Assembly: GCF_010093025.1 (NCBI RefSeq)
Contig: NZ_CP048114.1
Span: 1,984,001-2,048,000, forward strand
Direction of reading: 5' to 3'
Length of the DNA: 64,000 nucleotides
Source: Edaphobacter sp. 12200R-103
GTDB lineage: Bacteria; Acidobacteriota; Terriglobia; Terriglobales; Acidobacteriaceae
Under the pieces are notes generated by a model that did no database searches, was not told the DNA's origin, and saw only the letters and a program-made list of their open reading frames with translations. Both the position numbers and the translations under genes were made by a program. Positions 45,348-53,306 of the stretch are shown in pieces; positions within the stretch are counted from its first letter, which is position 1, and each line of letters opens with the position of its first letter.

Positions 45348-46757
45348 ATGATGGATACAAATCGCCGCGGATTCCTGCAGGCTGGTGCTGCACTAGCAAG
45401 TGGAGTGTTCATAAGGCAATCGCAGGCCCAGCCCGCGTCAGATCGTAGATACAACATCGTGTATGTGCATTCGCACGACTCGGGACGCTACCTGCGGCCT
45501 TATGGTCACAATGTGCCTACACCGAATCTCGCCCGGCTTGCCCGGCAGGGAACGCTGTTTCGCAACATGCATACGGCAGCGCCAACCTGTTCGCCGAGCC
45601 GTGCGGCTTTGCTGACGGGGCAATCCCCACATCAGGCAGGCATGCTGGGGTTGGCGCATCTGGGATGGAGCCTGCACGACTATAACCAGCACATCGTGCA
45701 CACTCTCCGCGACCACGGTTATGTGACGGTACTGGCAGGCATTCAGCACGTGGCGAAGGATCCGACGGTGATCGGCTACGACGAGATCCTTCCACATGCG
45801 ACGATCAGCGCGAAGGATGTGGCCCCGGCGGCGGTGAAGTTTATTCGCAGCAAACCGGACAAGCCCTTCTTCTTGGACGTGGGTTTTTTTGAGACGCATC
45901 GCGAGTTTCCAGAGCCGGTCGACAACCCGGACTATATTCTGCCACCGAGCCCGCTTCCCGACGTGCCCGCGACTCGGCGCGATATGGCGGGCTTCCACGC
46001 CAGCGCACGCATCATGGATAAAGGTGTGGGCGAAGTGCTCGACGCTCTTGAGGCAGCAGGCGTAGCAGAGAATACTCTTGTGATCAGCACAACCGATCAC
46101 GGAATCGCGTTCCCAAACATGAAGTGCAATCTGCGAGATACAGGCACCGGGATCTCCCTCATCATGCGGGGGCCTGGCGTCTTCTCGAAGCCGCAGGTCA
46201 ATGATTCACTGCTGTCGAACATCGATGTCTTTCCGACGATCTGCGACTATCTTGGCATCGAACATCCTCAGTGGCTCACTGGGAAATCTTTTCTGCCAGT
46301 GGTTGCGGGCGCGAGCAAAGAGGTAAATGATGCCGTCTTCTCCGAAGTGACCTATCACGCGGCATACGAGCCGAAACGCTCGGTGCGCACGGCGCGTTGG
46401 AAGTACATACGCCACTTCGATGACCGGCAGACCGTAGTGCTGCCGAACTGCGACGACGGCTATAGCAAAACCTATTGGATGGACAAAGGATGGAAGAGCC
46501 TTCCCTCCGTGACCCATGAGGAACTGTTCGATCTGGTCTTCGACCCTAATGAGCAGAACAACCTGGCGTCCAACTCCGAACCAAAGACCGTGGCCACGCT
46601 GGAGAAGTTGCGAAGTAGGCTGAATAACTGGATGAGAGAGACAAACGATCCGCTTCTCAAAGGACCAGTATCTCTTGTCGCCAACGGTCATGTCGTTCCG
46701 CAGGACGCAGATTCTCCGAAAGGATTGGGGAAGTATGTTCCGAAAGTTCTGCGTTAA
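45348..46757 (+). CDS. Tat-exported sulfatase (CSPSR motif, N-sulfohydrolase-like)
   Basis: 469 residues from the ATG at 45348, ten bases after GGAG (ATGs at 45339 and 45351 are alternatives). NRRGFLQAGAALASGVF is a Tat signal. YNIVYVHSHDSGRYLRPYG and TPNLARLARQGTLF precede TCSPSRAALLTGQSPHQ, the formylglycine site. The DSGRYLRPYG opening resembles heparan N-sulfatase-type enzymes more than the other two sulfatases here, so the three probably have different linkages as substrates. It ends the rightward operon of the island. Confidence 0.92.
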   Translation: MMDTNRRGFLQAGAALASGVFIRQSQAQPASDRRYNIVYVHSHDSGRYLRPYGHNVPTPNLARLARQGTLFRNMHTAAPTCSPSRAALLTGQSPHQAGMLGLAHLGWSLHDYNQHIVHTLRDHGYVTVLAGIQHVAKDPTVIGYDEILPHATISAKDVAPAAVKFIRSKPDKPFFLDVGFFETHREFPEPVDNPDYILPPSPLPDVPATRRDMAGFHASARIMDKGVGEVLDALEAAGVAENTLVISTTDHGIAFPNMKCNLRDTGTGISLIMRGPGVFSKPQVNDSLLSNIDVFPTICDYLGIEHPQWLTGKSFLPVVAGASKEVNDAVFSEVTYHAAYEPKRSVRTARWKYIRHFDDRQTVVLPNCDDGYSKTYWMDKGWKSLPSVTHEELFDLVFDPNEQNNLASNSEPKTVATLEKLRSRLNNWMRETNDPLLKGPVSLVANGHVVPQDADSPKGLGKYVPKVLR

Positions 46758-47146
46758 TTTGGGCATAACTTTATTACACGGCGCATGATCCCTCGCTGAT
46801 GCTCATGGACTTCTCGAAGGCGTGCATAGTACCTACTCACAAGGAAACCCTGGAAAGTGCGGAGGCGAGAGCGACTGCCGCTGCGGATAGGTCCCCCTCG
46901 CTATGTAGGACTGGCGAGCCCCTCAGAGAAGTTCTTTTGCACGATACGAAGCTCTAGCGATTTGACATGGATACAGCACCTTTACGCCTACGAGATGCAG
47001 TACGGGGCCGGAAAAAATAATAAGATACGAGAATGTCGAAATTTCGAAAAATTTCGGCATGGACAATGAGGACACGATGTCTGCCCAATCAGGCTTCCCA
47101 CCCCCCGGCCCCGGGGGTACACGCTTCACGACGCCCGTCTCGATCT
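46758..47146. other. Gene-poor stretch after the island sulfatase
   Basis: No credible gene. It contains a 12-bp palindrome TCGAAATTTCGA at 47036-47047 with a partly overlapping second half (47045-47056), followed by a 25-codon frame from 47072. The palindrome could be an operator of a lost mobile-element gene. Nothing else is seen. Confidence 0.4.
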
Positions 47147-47395
47147 TCAGATGAATGAACTGATCTCATACAGATCACGGGCTTTCAAACTTTTCGGAGA
47201 ACGAGCCCTCTTAGGACGGAGCGCTCGTCCAGGACTCTTCCACGCTCTCCTAGAGCACTTTGGACAGTGTGCGGGGGCGATCGCCTTTCTCGCTTGCCAC
47301 TCGAAATGACAATCTGGATGATCGCACCTCCACCAAAGGGTCGTTCTCATAACTTGACTCATCAATCTCCAGCGCCCCGAGAAGCTGCAAATCAC
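47147..47395 (-). CDS. Small zinc-ribbon-like protein
   Basis: Up to 82 residues; a start at 47347 (about 66 residues) would give a more compact protein. It has WWRCDHPDCHFEW and AHCPKCSRRAW, a Cys4 ribbon with spacing C-x4-C and C-x2-C, followed by a basic tail rich in Arg and Lys. The tail suggests nucleic-acid binding. It lies between the sulfatase operon and the integrase remnant in the mobile part of the island. An overlapping reverse frame is also protein-like, so a frameshifted longer gene is possible. Confidence 0.4.
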   Translation of the reverse strand: MICSFSGRWRLMSQVMRTTLWWRCDHPDCHFEWQARKAIAPAHCPKCSRRAWKSPGRALRPKRARSPKSLKARDLYEISSFI

Positions 47396-47602
47396 GCGAA
47401 GCCAAAGGCTTCATCCAATAGTTCCATCGGAATCGGCGAACCACAATCCTTCTTTTCGTGACTACGGTGATCAGGATTCACATCCAACCCACTCCAAATG
47501 GATTTGGGGTGGGTTGCTGCCTGTGATAGTGAACTCATCATCGGGAAGAAGGTTCGGAAAACCACTTCTTTTACGGCTTCCATGAGATGGAACATCGCGT
47601 AA

Positions 47603-47926
47603 AAGCTGTCATCCAAATCAAGCGTGCAAAGCTCTCTGACAGGGATCACAAATCCATTGAACGGCCTCCGCTTCCATGATTTCCGGCATCATGCCATCAC
47701 AGAGCTGGCGGAGTCGCAGGCGAGCGATGCAACTGTGATGTCTATAGCCGGCCACGTTTCGCCGAAGATGCTCCGACATTATTCGCACGTCCGTTTACAA
47801 ACTAGGCGAGCAGCGCTCGACTCTTTGGGGATTAAACGATCGAGCTCTGGTGATCGTCGGTGCATGAAGCAGGGTTACGACACAAACAACGACACAAATG
47901 TGCCCTTGCGTTCAGTACCCCAACCG
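47603..47926 (+). pseudogene. Tyrosine recombinase (integrase) C-terminal remnant
   Basis: The plus-strand frame after the stop at 47600-47602 reads GLRFHDFRHHAITELAE and GHVSPKMLRHYSHVR, i.e. the HxxR and GH...Y catalytic boxes of phage-type integrases, with the nucleophile tyrosine in RHYSH. The N-terminal domains and the first catalytic arginine are absent; 47396-47600 shows no matching text. The frame continues into the tRNA, which is not meaningful coding. Position beside tRNA-Ala and inside the repeat-bounded island marks it as the inactivated integrase of that element. Confidence 0.75.
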
Positions 47927-47933
47927 CATGTGC

Positions 47934-47987
47934 TTGATTCTATGGTGGAGCTGAGCGGGATCGAACCGCTGACCTCCTCGTTGCGAA
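47934..47987 (-). repeat. attachment-site repeat, proximal copy within tRNA-Ala
   Basis: 54 bp identical to 34369-34422; it covers the 3' 45 bases of the intact tRNA plus nine bases downstream. With the distal copy it bounds about 13.5 kb. Confidence 0.9.
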
Positions 47988-48018
47988 CGAGGCGCTCTCC
48001 CAACTGAGCTACAGCCCC
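47943..48018 (-). tRNA. tRNA-Ala (anticodon CGC)
   Basis: 76 bases on the reverse strand, starting GGGGCTGTAGC and ending CTCCACCA with CCA encoded. The acceptor stem pairs fully and has the G3-U70 wobble that identifies alanine tRNA. The anticodon stem CCTCG/CGAGG closes a seven-base loop TTCGCAA with CGC at positions 34-36, reading GCG codons. The T arm GCGGTTCGATCCCGC is standard. It serves as the integration site of the sulfatase island. Confidence 0.96.
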
Positions 48019-48099
48019 AAAAGGATTTCCAGGCTCACCGCTGCAGGTTTTTCCTGGGTCAGAACGACCTCTCGAGTGTATCAGGAAGCGGACCTTCTC

Positions 48100-48372
48100 T
48101 CAATTCCTGTCCAGGTAGCCGCGAGATTCTACACATGCCGTAACTTGGGTGCCAGCCATCAATGGTTTTTCTACCCGCAGCCAGATCTCACCACCGTCTT
48201 CCACGACTCCAAGAATGGGAATCGAGAGCTTCGCTCCGCTGCGCGCGACCGCTTCCAGGGTGCCATTGTCTCCTGCCGTAAATCCACTAGCCTCCAGCCG
48301 TACCTGCCAATGCTGACGGCCTTCGGTTCTGCCCTCTTCGCGAATGTCTGCTACGACCGTGGAGAACTTCAC
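48100..48372 (-). CDS. Conserved-looking hypothetical protein downstream of fbp
   Basis: 90 residues, start ATG overlapping the fbp stop as ATGA, so it is translated with fbp. The sequence is beta-rich (HWQVRLEASGFTAGDNGTLEAVARSGAKLSIPILGVVEDGGEIWLRVEKPL) with no signal or motif I recognise. The tight coupling suggests a real gene; the function is unknown. Confidence 0.6.
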   Translation of the reverse strand: MKFSTVVADIREEGRTEGRQHWQVRLEASGFTAGDNGTLEAVARSGAKLSIPILGVVEDGGEIWLRVEKPLMAGTQVTACVESRGYLDRN

Positions 48373-49385
48373 GACGCCAAAGCTCCAGCCACCACGCCCT
48401 TGAGGGCCTCCATCTCGCGGCGGCCACCAACACAGAAAGGCGTTCGCTGATGAATGCCCGCCGGGCGGATATCCAGGATGCGGTCGACGCCGTTGGTCGC
48501 TATTCCTCCCGCCTGCTCCGCGATGAACGCCAGCGGATTCGCCTCATAGAGCAGGCGCAGTTTCCCTTTAGGCTGCTTGTCGGTTGGCGGATACAGGAAA
48601 ACGCCCCCCTTCAGCAGCGTGCGATGAAAATCCGCAACCAGGCTGCCGATATACCGTGAGCTGTACGTTGTTCCCAACCCGCCTTCGCGCAGCATCGTCA
48701 CATACGACCGATACTCCTCGGGCCACGACGCTGCATTGGCCTCATTCACCGAGTAGTAGCTCCCCTGCTCCGGCATCTGCATGCGATCGTTACTCAGCAC
48801 AAACGCGCCGATCTTTGGATCGAGCGTGAACCCGAAGACTCCGGCGCCAGCCGTGTAGACCAGTACCGTCGAGGGCCCATAGACTACATATCCAGCTGCG
48901 ACCTGGCGGAACCCCGGCTGCAGTATCGATTCCTCCAGCGTCCCCAGCTCCGCCGGCATTCGGCGCAGCACGCTGAAGATCGTGCCCACATTCACGTTCA
49001 CGTCGATGTTGCTCGACCCATCCAGCGGATCGAAGACCAGGATGTACTTTCCCGTCTCAGCATCGCGGTTGAAGGTAACTGGCTCTTCATCCTCTTCGCT
49101 GACCAATGCCGCTACACTATCGCGGAGGCCAAGACAGTGCAGCATTGCCTGATTCGCATAGACGTCCAGCTTCTGCTGCTGCTCTCCCTGGACATTTTCC
49201 GCGCCCGCAGCTCCAAGAACGTCGCTCAGACCGGCAGAGCGAATCTTCGCCTCGATCATCTTGGTCGCCAGCGTAATTCCGCTCAGCAGCCAGCTGAAGG
49301 TCCCCGTCGCCTCGCGGCCGGTCGACTTCAGCAACGCCTGCTGCTGCTGAAGGATATGCTGCTGCACTGTCGTAATCATTGCCAT
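48369..49385 (-). CDS. fbp: Fructose-1,6-bisphosphatase class I
   Basis: 338 residues from the ATG at 49385 (AGGG upstream; an in-frame ATG at 49418 would add 11 residues). FDPLDGSSNIDVNVNVGTIFSV is the metal- and phosphate-binding signature of class I FBPase. EEDEEPV and the later YPPTDKQPKGKLRLLYEANPLAFIAEQAGG, a substrate-binding block, are also present. It removes the 1-phosphate of fructose-1,6-bisphosphate in gluconeogenesis, in the cytoplasm. It is the first gene of a two-gene unit with the 90-residue protein. Confidence 0.95.
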   Translation of the reverse strand: MAMITTVQQHILQQQQALLKSTGREATGTFSWLLSGITLATKMIEAKIRSAGLSDVLGAAGAENVQGEQQQKLDVYANQAMLHCLGLRDSVAALVSEEDEEPVTFNRDAETGKYILVFDPLDGSSNIDVNVNVGTIFSVLRRMPAELGTLEESILQPGFRQVAAGYVVYGPSTVLVYTAGAGVFGFTLDPKIGAFVLSNDRMQMPEQGSYYSVNEANAASWPEEYRSYVTMLREGGLGTTYSSRYIGSLVADFHRTLLKGGVFLYPPTDKQPKGKLRLLYEANPLAFIAEQAGGIATNGVDRILDIRPAGIHQRTPFCVGGRREMEALKGVVAGALAS

Positions 49386-49518
49386 ACTGTCGCGCCCTCG
49401 CGATCGCCGGATCGTCAACTTTCATCCTACGTTGAGAGATCGATCTTCAACCAGGGCTGCTTGCGAATATCGAAACACCGCACCGATATTCGAATTACGG
49501 TATAGATTTTCTGCCTGC

Positions 49519-50826
49519 TCAGGCCCTGGAGAATGGCTGCTCCAGGGAAGGACTCTGCGGCGTGAACATATCTCCGCCGTCGGGCGTTACCACCCAGTCG
49601 TCCTCCAGCCGAATCCCAAACTCGCCCACGATATAGATTCCAGGCTCGTCCGAAAACGTCATGCCCGACTCCAGCGGCAGGCTGTTCCCCCTTACCAGAT
49701 AAGGCCATTCATGCTCGTCCATGCCTATACCGTGCCCCAGACGATGTGTGAAGTACTTGTAGTCCGGACCAAACCCGGCGTCCGAGATCACCTTCCGGGC
49801 CGCATCATCAACGGCGTGGCACGGAGTCCCTGCCTTTCCAGCTGCCAACGCAGCCGACTGTGCTTTGTGGACGATATCGAAGACCTTCTTCTGCTTATCC
49901 GAAGCCTTGCCCAGCACAAAAGAACGCGAGATGTCCGACTGATATCCCTCCACTACGCAGCCGTCGTCCAGAAGAATGATCTGGCCCTCCTGAATCACCT
50001 GCGGGTGCAGAGAGCCGTGCGGCAGTGCGGAATACTCCGCCACCTGGCACGACGCATCCCCTGGAAATCCCGTCCGCTCGTACCCGACACCGATCAGGTC
50101 GGTGACGTGACGGTTCGTCATACCCGGTTCCAGCGACTTCCAGGCCGCCTCGTAAACCTTCAGCGTGTTATCGTTCGCCAACCGCATCAGCGCCAGCTCG
50201 GCCGTTGATTTCACAGCGCGGCAGCCGGCGGTTACAGGAGTTCCGCTCACCACCGTCAGCGTCGGACTTGCGTGGGCAATACCGTCAGCGAAGGCAAACT
50301 GCGTCCGTTCCTCCACGCCGACACGACCGTTCGCAATTCCTGCTTCTTTAAGGGCCTTAGCCAGCAGCGCGTAAGGACTGTCGTCCTCGTTCCACGTATA
50401 GACACGCGTCACCGAAGCCTGCGGGAGGGTCGCCGCTTTTGCCTCCATGCGCTCGCGAACCCGTCCTTCCTCAAATACGGGACACACCACAAACGGATTG
50501 CCCTTCGCCGGAAGAACCCACGCAAAGAACCGCTCCGACTGCCCCCAGCGCAGGCCTGTAAAGTACGTTAGAGACGTTCCTGTGCAGATCACCAAGGCAT
50601 CAAGCCGGTTCTTCACCAGCAGCCCTCGCGCCCGCTCTACGCGATGCTCACGCTCTCCGAGCTTAATCGGCACGGCCTCAGAGCGGCGGTCTGTAAGAGC
50701 CGCAATCGCCGGAGGAAGCTGTTTCATCTCACGTCCGGAGCCGGACGAATGCTGCGCCTCGATCGGCAAAGACGGCGCCGCAACTGCTGCTGATGCGGCG
50801 AATAGAAAGCTTCGTCTGCTTGGCAT
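49519..50826 (-). CDS. Exported M24 metallopeptidase (Xaa-Pro peptidase type)
   Basis: 435 residues from the ATG at 50826, which begins a Tat signal (PSRRSFLFAASAAVAAP); the longer upstream frame has no sense. Residues ~60-190 are a creatinase-type N-terminal domain. The C-terminal pita-bread domain has LLDDGCVVEGYQSDISRSF (two metal aspartates), HRLGHGIGMDEHEWPYL (metal His), FSDEPGIYIVGEFGIRLEDD (two metal Glu). It is expected to cleave Xaa-Pro bonds or related dipeptides in the periplasm. Monocistronic as far as can be seen. Confidence 0.9.
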   Translation of the reverse strand: MPSRRSFLFAASAAVAAPSLPIEAQHSSGSGREMKQLPPAIAALTDRRSEAVPIKLGEREHRVERARGLLVKNRLDALVICTGTSLTYFTGLRWGQSERFFAWVLPAKGNPFVVCPVFEEGRVRERMEAKAATLPQASVTRVYTWNEDDSPYALLAKALKEAGIANGRVGVEERTQFAFADGIAHASPTLTVVSGTPVTAGCRAVKSTAELALMRLANDNTLKVYEAAWKSLEPGMTNRHVTDLIGVGYERTGFPGDASCQVAEYSALPHGSLHPQVIQEGQIILLDDGCVVEGYQSDISRSFVLGKASDKQKKVFDIVHKAQSAALAAGKAGTPCHAVDDAARKVISDAGFGPDYKYFTHRLGHGIGMDEHEWPYLVRGNSLPLESGMTFSDEPGIYIVGEFGIRLEDDWVVTPDGGDMFTPQSPSLEQPFSRA

Positions 50827-50849
50827 GTGCGGATTGTATCCAATCGCCA

Positions 50850-51163
50850 CAAATACGAGCGCAAAACCATCTCCACAGAGGTCTCCATTCCACAGGGGAC
50901 TCAGAACCGCGTCCCCGCGCGTAATAACTCTCGCGAACGCGTACGATGAGAGCCCTGCCAGACGCCTCAATTCGAATCTTGTGAAAGCTGCCGTCTGGCT
51001 TGAACCGCGTAGGCCTGTACACCACCTGGTACTGGTTTCTTACCTGTTCCTCAATCTCCTTAAGATCGCGAAGTGTCCGTTGGATCCTGCTCATAGAAGA
51101 TGCGTCCTCCGGTCTTCGCTGCCAGGTCACTTGCCTTGTCCCACCCAACTTCCTTAATCTCAT
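50850..51163 (-). pseudogene. C-terminal remnant of a VWFA-related protein
   Basis: The reverse frame reads RRPEDASSMSRIQRTLRDL then EEQVRNQYQVVYRPTRFKPDGSFHKIRIEA and VRVRESYYARG, the characteristic end of the acidobacterial VWFA-related domain family. The von Willebrand fold and the MIDAS site are missing; the fragment stops where the O-methyltransferase gene begins. It is therefore a stub left by a deletion. The frame runs on to 50729 inside the M24 gene, and that part is not considered real. Confidence 0.6.
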
Positions 51164-51168
51164 CCTCT

Positions 51169-51837
51169 ATGGATCAAAATCGCTGGACCACTGTGGACCG
51201 CTATCTCACCGAGACTCTCCTTCCACCCGACCACAGCATGGACGATGCGCTGGAAGCTAACGCCTGCGCAGGCCTTCCTGCGATCGACGTCGCCCCCAAT
51301 CAAGGCAAGATGCTTCACCTCCTTGCCCGCATCCAGGGCGCGCGGCGCATTCTGGAGATCGGCACGCTTGGCGGATACTCTACCCTCTGGCTTGCGCGAG
51401 CGCTTCCCTCTGATGGTCGCCTGGTCACGCTCGAGCTGGAGCAGAAACACGCGACCATAGCGCGCTCCAACCTCGACCGTGCCGGCGTCTCGGCGCTCGT
51501 CGACATCCGCGTCGGCCCGGCGCTCGATTCCCTCGCCGCCCTTTATGCCGAGCAGCCCACACCCTTCGACTTTATCTTCCTGGACGCCGACAAGCCCAAC
51601 AACCCCAACTACCTGGACTGGGCCGTCAAGCTCTCCCGCCCCGGAACACTCATCCTCGCCGACAACGTTATCCGCGACGGAGCCATCGTCGATCCCGGCA
51701 ATCCAGACCCGCATATCAGGGGAACCCGCGAGTTCCTTGAAAAACTCGGCAGGCATCCACGCCTCGACGGCACAGCCATCCAGACCGTCGGCGTAAAGGG
51801 CTACGACGGCTTCGCGTTAGCGATCGTCAAATCTTAA
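51169..51837 (+). CDS. O-methyltransferase (caffeoyl-CoA / COMT-like)
   Basis: 222 residues from the ATG at 51169. RILEIGTLGGYSTLWLARALP is motif I, LVTLELEQKHATIAR the ribose-binding block and FIFLDADKPNNPNYLDWAV the metal-binding DxDK region of the methyltransferase_3 family. These are Mg-dependent catechol-type O-methyltransferases. Size is normal for the family. The ribosome site is weak. Its acceptor is unknown. Confidence 0.92.
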   Translation: MDQNRWTTVDRYLTETLLPPDHSMDDALEANACAGLPAIDVAPNQGKMLHLLARIQGARRILEIGTLGGYSTLWLARALPSDGRLVTLELEQKHATIARSNLDRAGVSALVDIRVGPALDSLAALYAEQPTPFDFIFLDADKPNNPNYLDWAVKLSRPGTLILADNVIRDGAIVDPGNPDPHIRGTREFLEKLGRHPRLDGTAIQTVGVKGYDGFALAIVKS

Positions 51838-51852
51838 TTTGCAGATGGGATT

Positions 51853-51895
51853 CGCAAAGGGCCATCCTCACTCGACTCGAGGATGGCCCTTTGCG
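51853..51895. terminator. Bidirectional terminator between O-methyltransferase and ispF
   Basis: A perfect 17-bp inverted repeat (51853-51869 with 51879-51895) with a nine-base loop lies between convergent genes and ends one base before the ispF stop codon. CGCAAAGGGCC and GGCCCTTTGCG form the base. It lacks a long U tract but its position and stability fit a two-way terminator. Confidence 0.7.
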
Positions 51896-52513
51896 CTAAG
51901 TAAGGTCGTCCGTATTGAAGGGAGCTCGCTTCCGGCCCAGTGCCGAGATATCCCTCGACTCGCCCACCAGGCCCTTCACCACCTCATCGATGTCGTCATC
52001 CACCTCGGCAGTGGCGGCCATTCTCACCGGAGCATCCGCCAGCTTCACACTCTCCAGCAGCACCGTCGCGTGCGCAACGGCGACACCATCCTGGTTCAGC
52101 CCTTCTGGGGTCTTTGCCTTGATGCCAACCTCTCCCGGCTTTACTCCCAGCAGCTCGGCGACGCGCTCGCGCAGCTCACCGGCGATCGGAACAATCTTCG
52201 GACGGGCCATCACCAGCACTGTATCGACATTCACGATCTTGTACCCTGCCGTCGCTACCTCTTCCAACGCCGTCTGCAGAAAGATATCCGAGGCCGCACC
52301 CTTCCACCGCGGATCGCTGGGAGGAAAGAACGTCCCAATATCGCCGGCAGATACCGCTCCCAGCAACGCATCGGTGATGGCATGCAGCAAAACATCGCCA
52401 TCGGAGTGACCAGCCAGACCCTCCGGATGCTCAATCTTCAGCCCGCCGATCACCAGCGGCACGCCCGGCTTGAACGCATGCGAATCAAATCCGTACCCGA
52501 TCCTCATGCTCAT
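51896..52513 (-). CDS. ispF: 2-C-methyl-D-erythritol 2,4-cyclodiphosphate synthase
   Basis: 205 residues. RIGYGFDSHAF and GHSDGDVLLHAITDALLGA are the zinc-binding (DxH, H) signatures of IspF; GDIGTFFPPSDP and KAKTPEGL follow. It cyclises CDP-ME 2-phosphate in the MEP isoprenoid pathway. IspF is usually ~155-160 residues; here ~45 extra C-terminal residues (AATAEVDDDIDEVVKGL...) are appended. It starts within an ATGA overlap with ispD, so the two steps are translated together. Confidence 0.95.
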   Translation of the reverse strand: MSMRIGYGFDSHAFKPGVPLVIGGLKIEHPEGLAGHSDGDVLLHAITDALLGAVSAGDIGTFFPPSDPRWKGAASDIFLQTALEEVATAGYKIVNVDTVLVMARPKIVPIAGELRERVAELLGVKPGEVGIKAKTPEGLNQDGVAVAHATVLLESVKLADAPVRMAATAEVDDDIDEVVKGLVGESRDISALGRKRAPFNTDDLT

Positions 52514-53226
52514 CGCGCACCCGCCTGCTGTAGATAGAACTCAGCCAACTCGATATCGCCCGGCTGCGTAATCTTGAAATTCCTGGCCGATCCCGGCACC
52601 ACCGCAACCTCCACCCCTGCTCGCTCCAGCAGGCTTGCTTCGTCAGTTCCTGCGAATCCATCGGCCTCTGCTTCTGCAAACGCCTTCCGCAGCAGGCCAA
52701 CCCGTGCACCCTGCGGCGTCTGCGCCAGCACCACGCGTTCGCGCGGAATCGTCGCCGTAATGATCGCGCCTTCGGCCGTGCGCTCCACCTGCTTGATCGT
52801 ATCGACCGCCGGCAGTCCCACAATCGCCGCCCCATGCCGCTCCACGGCATCGATGGTCCGCTCGATCGTCGCAGCGTCAATCAGCGGTCTGACCGCATCA
52901 TGCACCAGCACAAGATCGTCGTCGCTCGATTGCAGTCCGGCCAATGCGTTACTCACGGACTCCTGCCGCGAATCGCCGCCCTCGACCACATGCACGCGGG
53001 GACCAAGACCATATTCCTGAATCTGCTGCGTCACGCGCTCGCGTTCCGTTCCCCGCACAGCGACGCATACAGCATCCACGCGCTCAACCTCAAGAAAGGC
53101 CTTCACCGAACGCACGAGAACCGGAACTCCGCCGATCGCCAGAAACTGCTTCGGCGCAGCTGCATGAGACCCGGCAGCCATCCGTGTACCGATGCCCGCT
53201 GCCGGAAGAATGACAAAAACTCGCAT
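52510..53226 (-). CDS. ispD: 2-C-methyl-D-erythritol 4-phosphate cytidylyltransferase
   Basis: 238 residues. VILPAAGIGTRMAAGSHAAAPKQFL is the CTP-binding Gly-rich loop with the basic residues of IspD. DDLVLVHDAVRPLID and ALAQTPQ-like VVLAQTPQGAR are further signatures. It makes CDP-ME from MEP and CTP. It is first in the ispD-ispF pair; the separate, non-fused arrangement is the commoner one. Confidence 0.95.
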   Translation of the reverse strand: MRVFVILPAAGIGTRMAAGSHAAAPKQFLAIGGVPVLVRSVKAFLEVERVDAVCVAVRGTERERVTQQIQEYGLGPRVHVVEGGDSRQESVSNALAGLQSSDDDLVLVHDAVRPLIDAATIERTIDAVERHGAAIVGLPAVDTIKQVERTAEGAIITATIPRERVVLAQTPQGARVGLLRKAFAEAEADGFAGTDEASLLERAGVEVAVVPGSARNFKITQPGDIELAEFYLQQAGAR

Positions 53227-53306
53227 AAACGCGAAGTATACAAGATCATGGCGCCGTTTCCCGCCCGCTCCCGAACCCTTGGTATTCAGCGAGTAATAAT
53301 AGCTCT

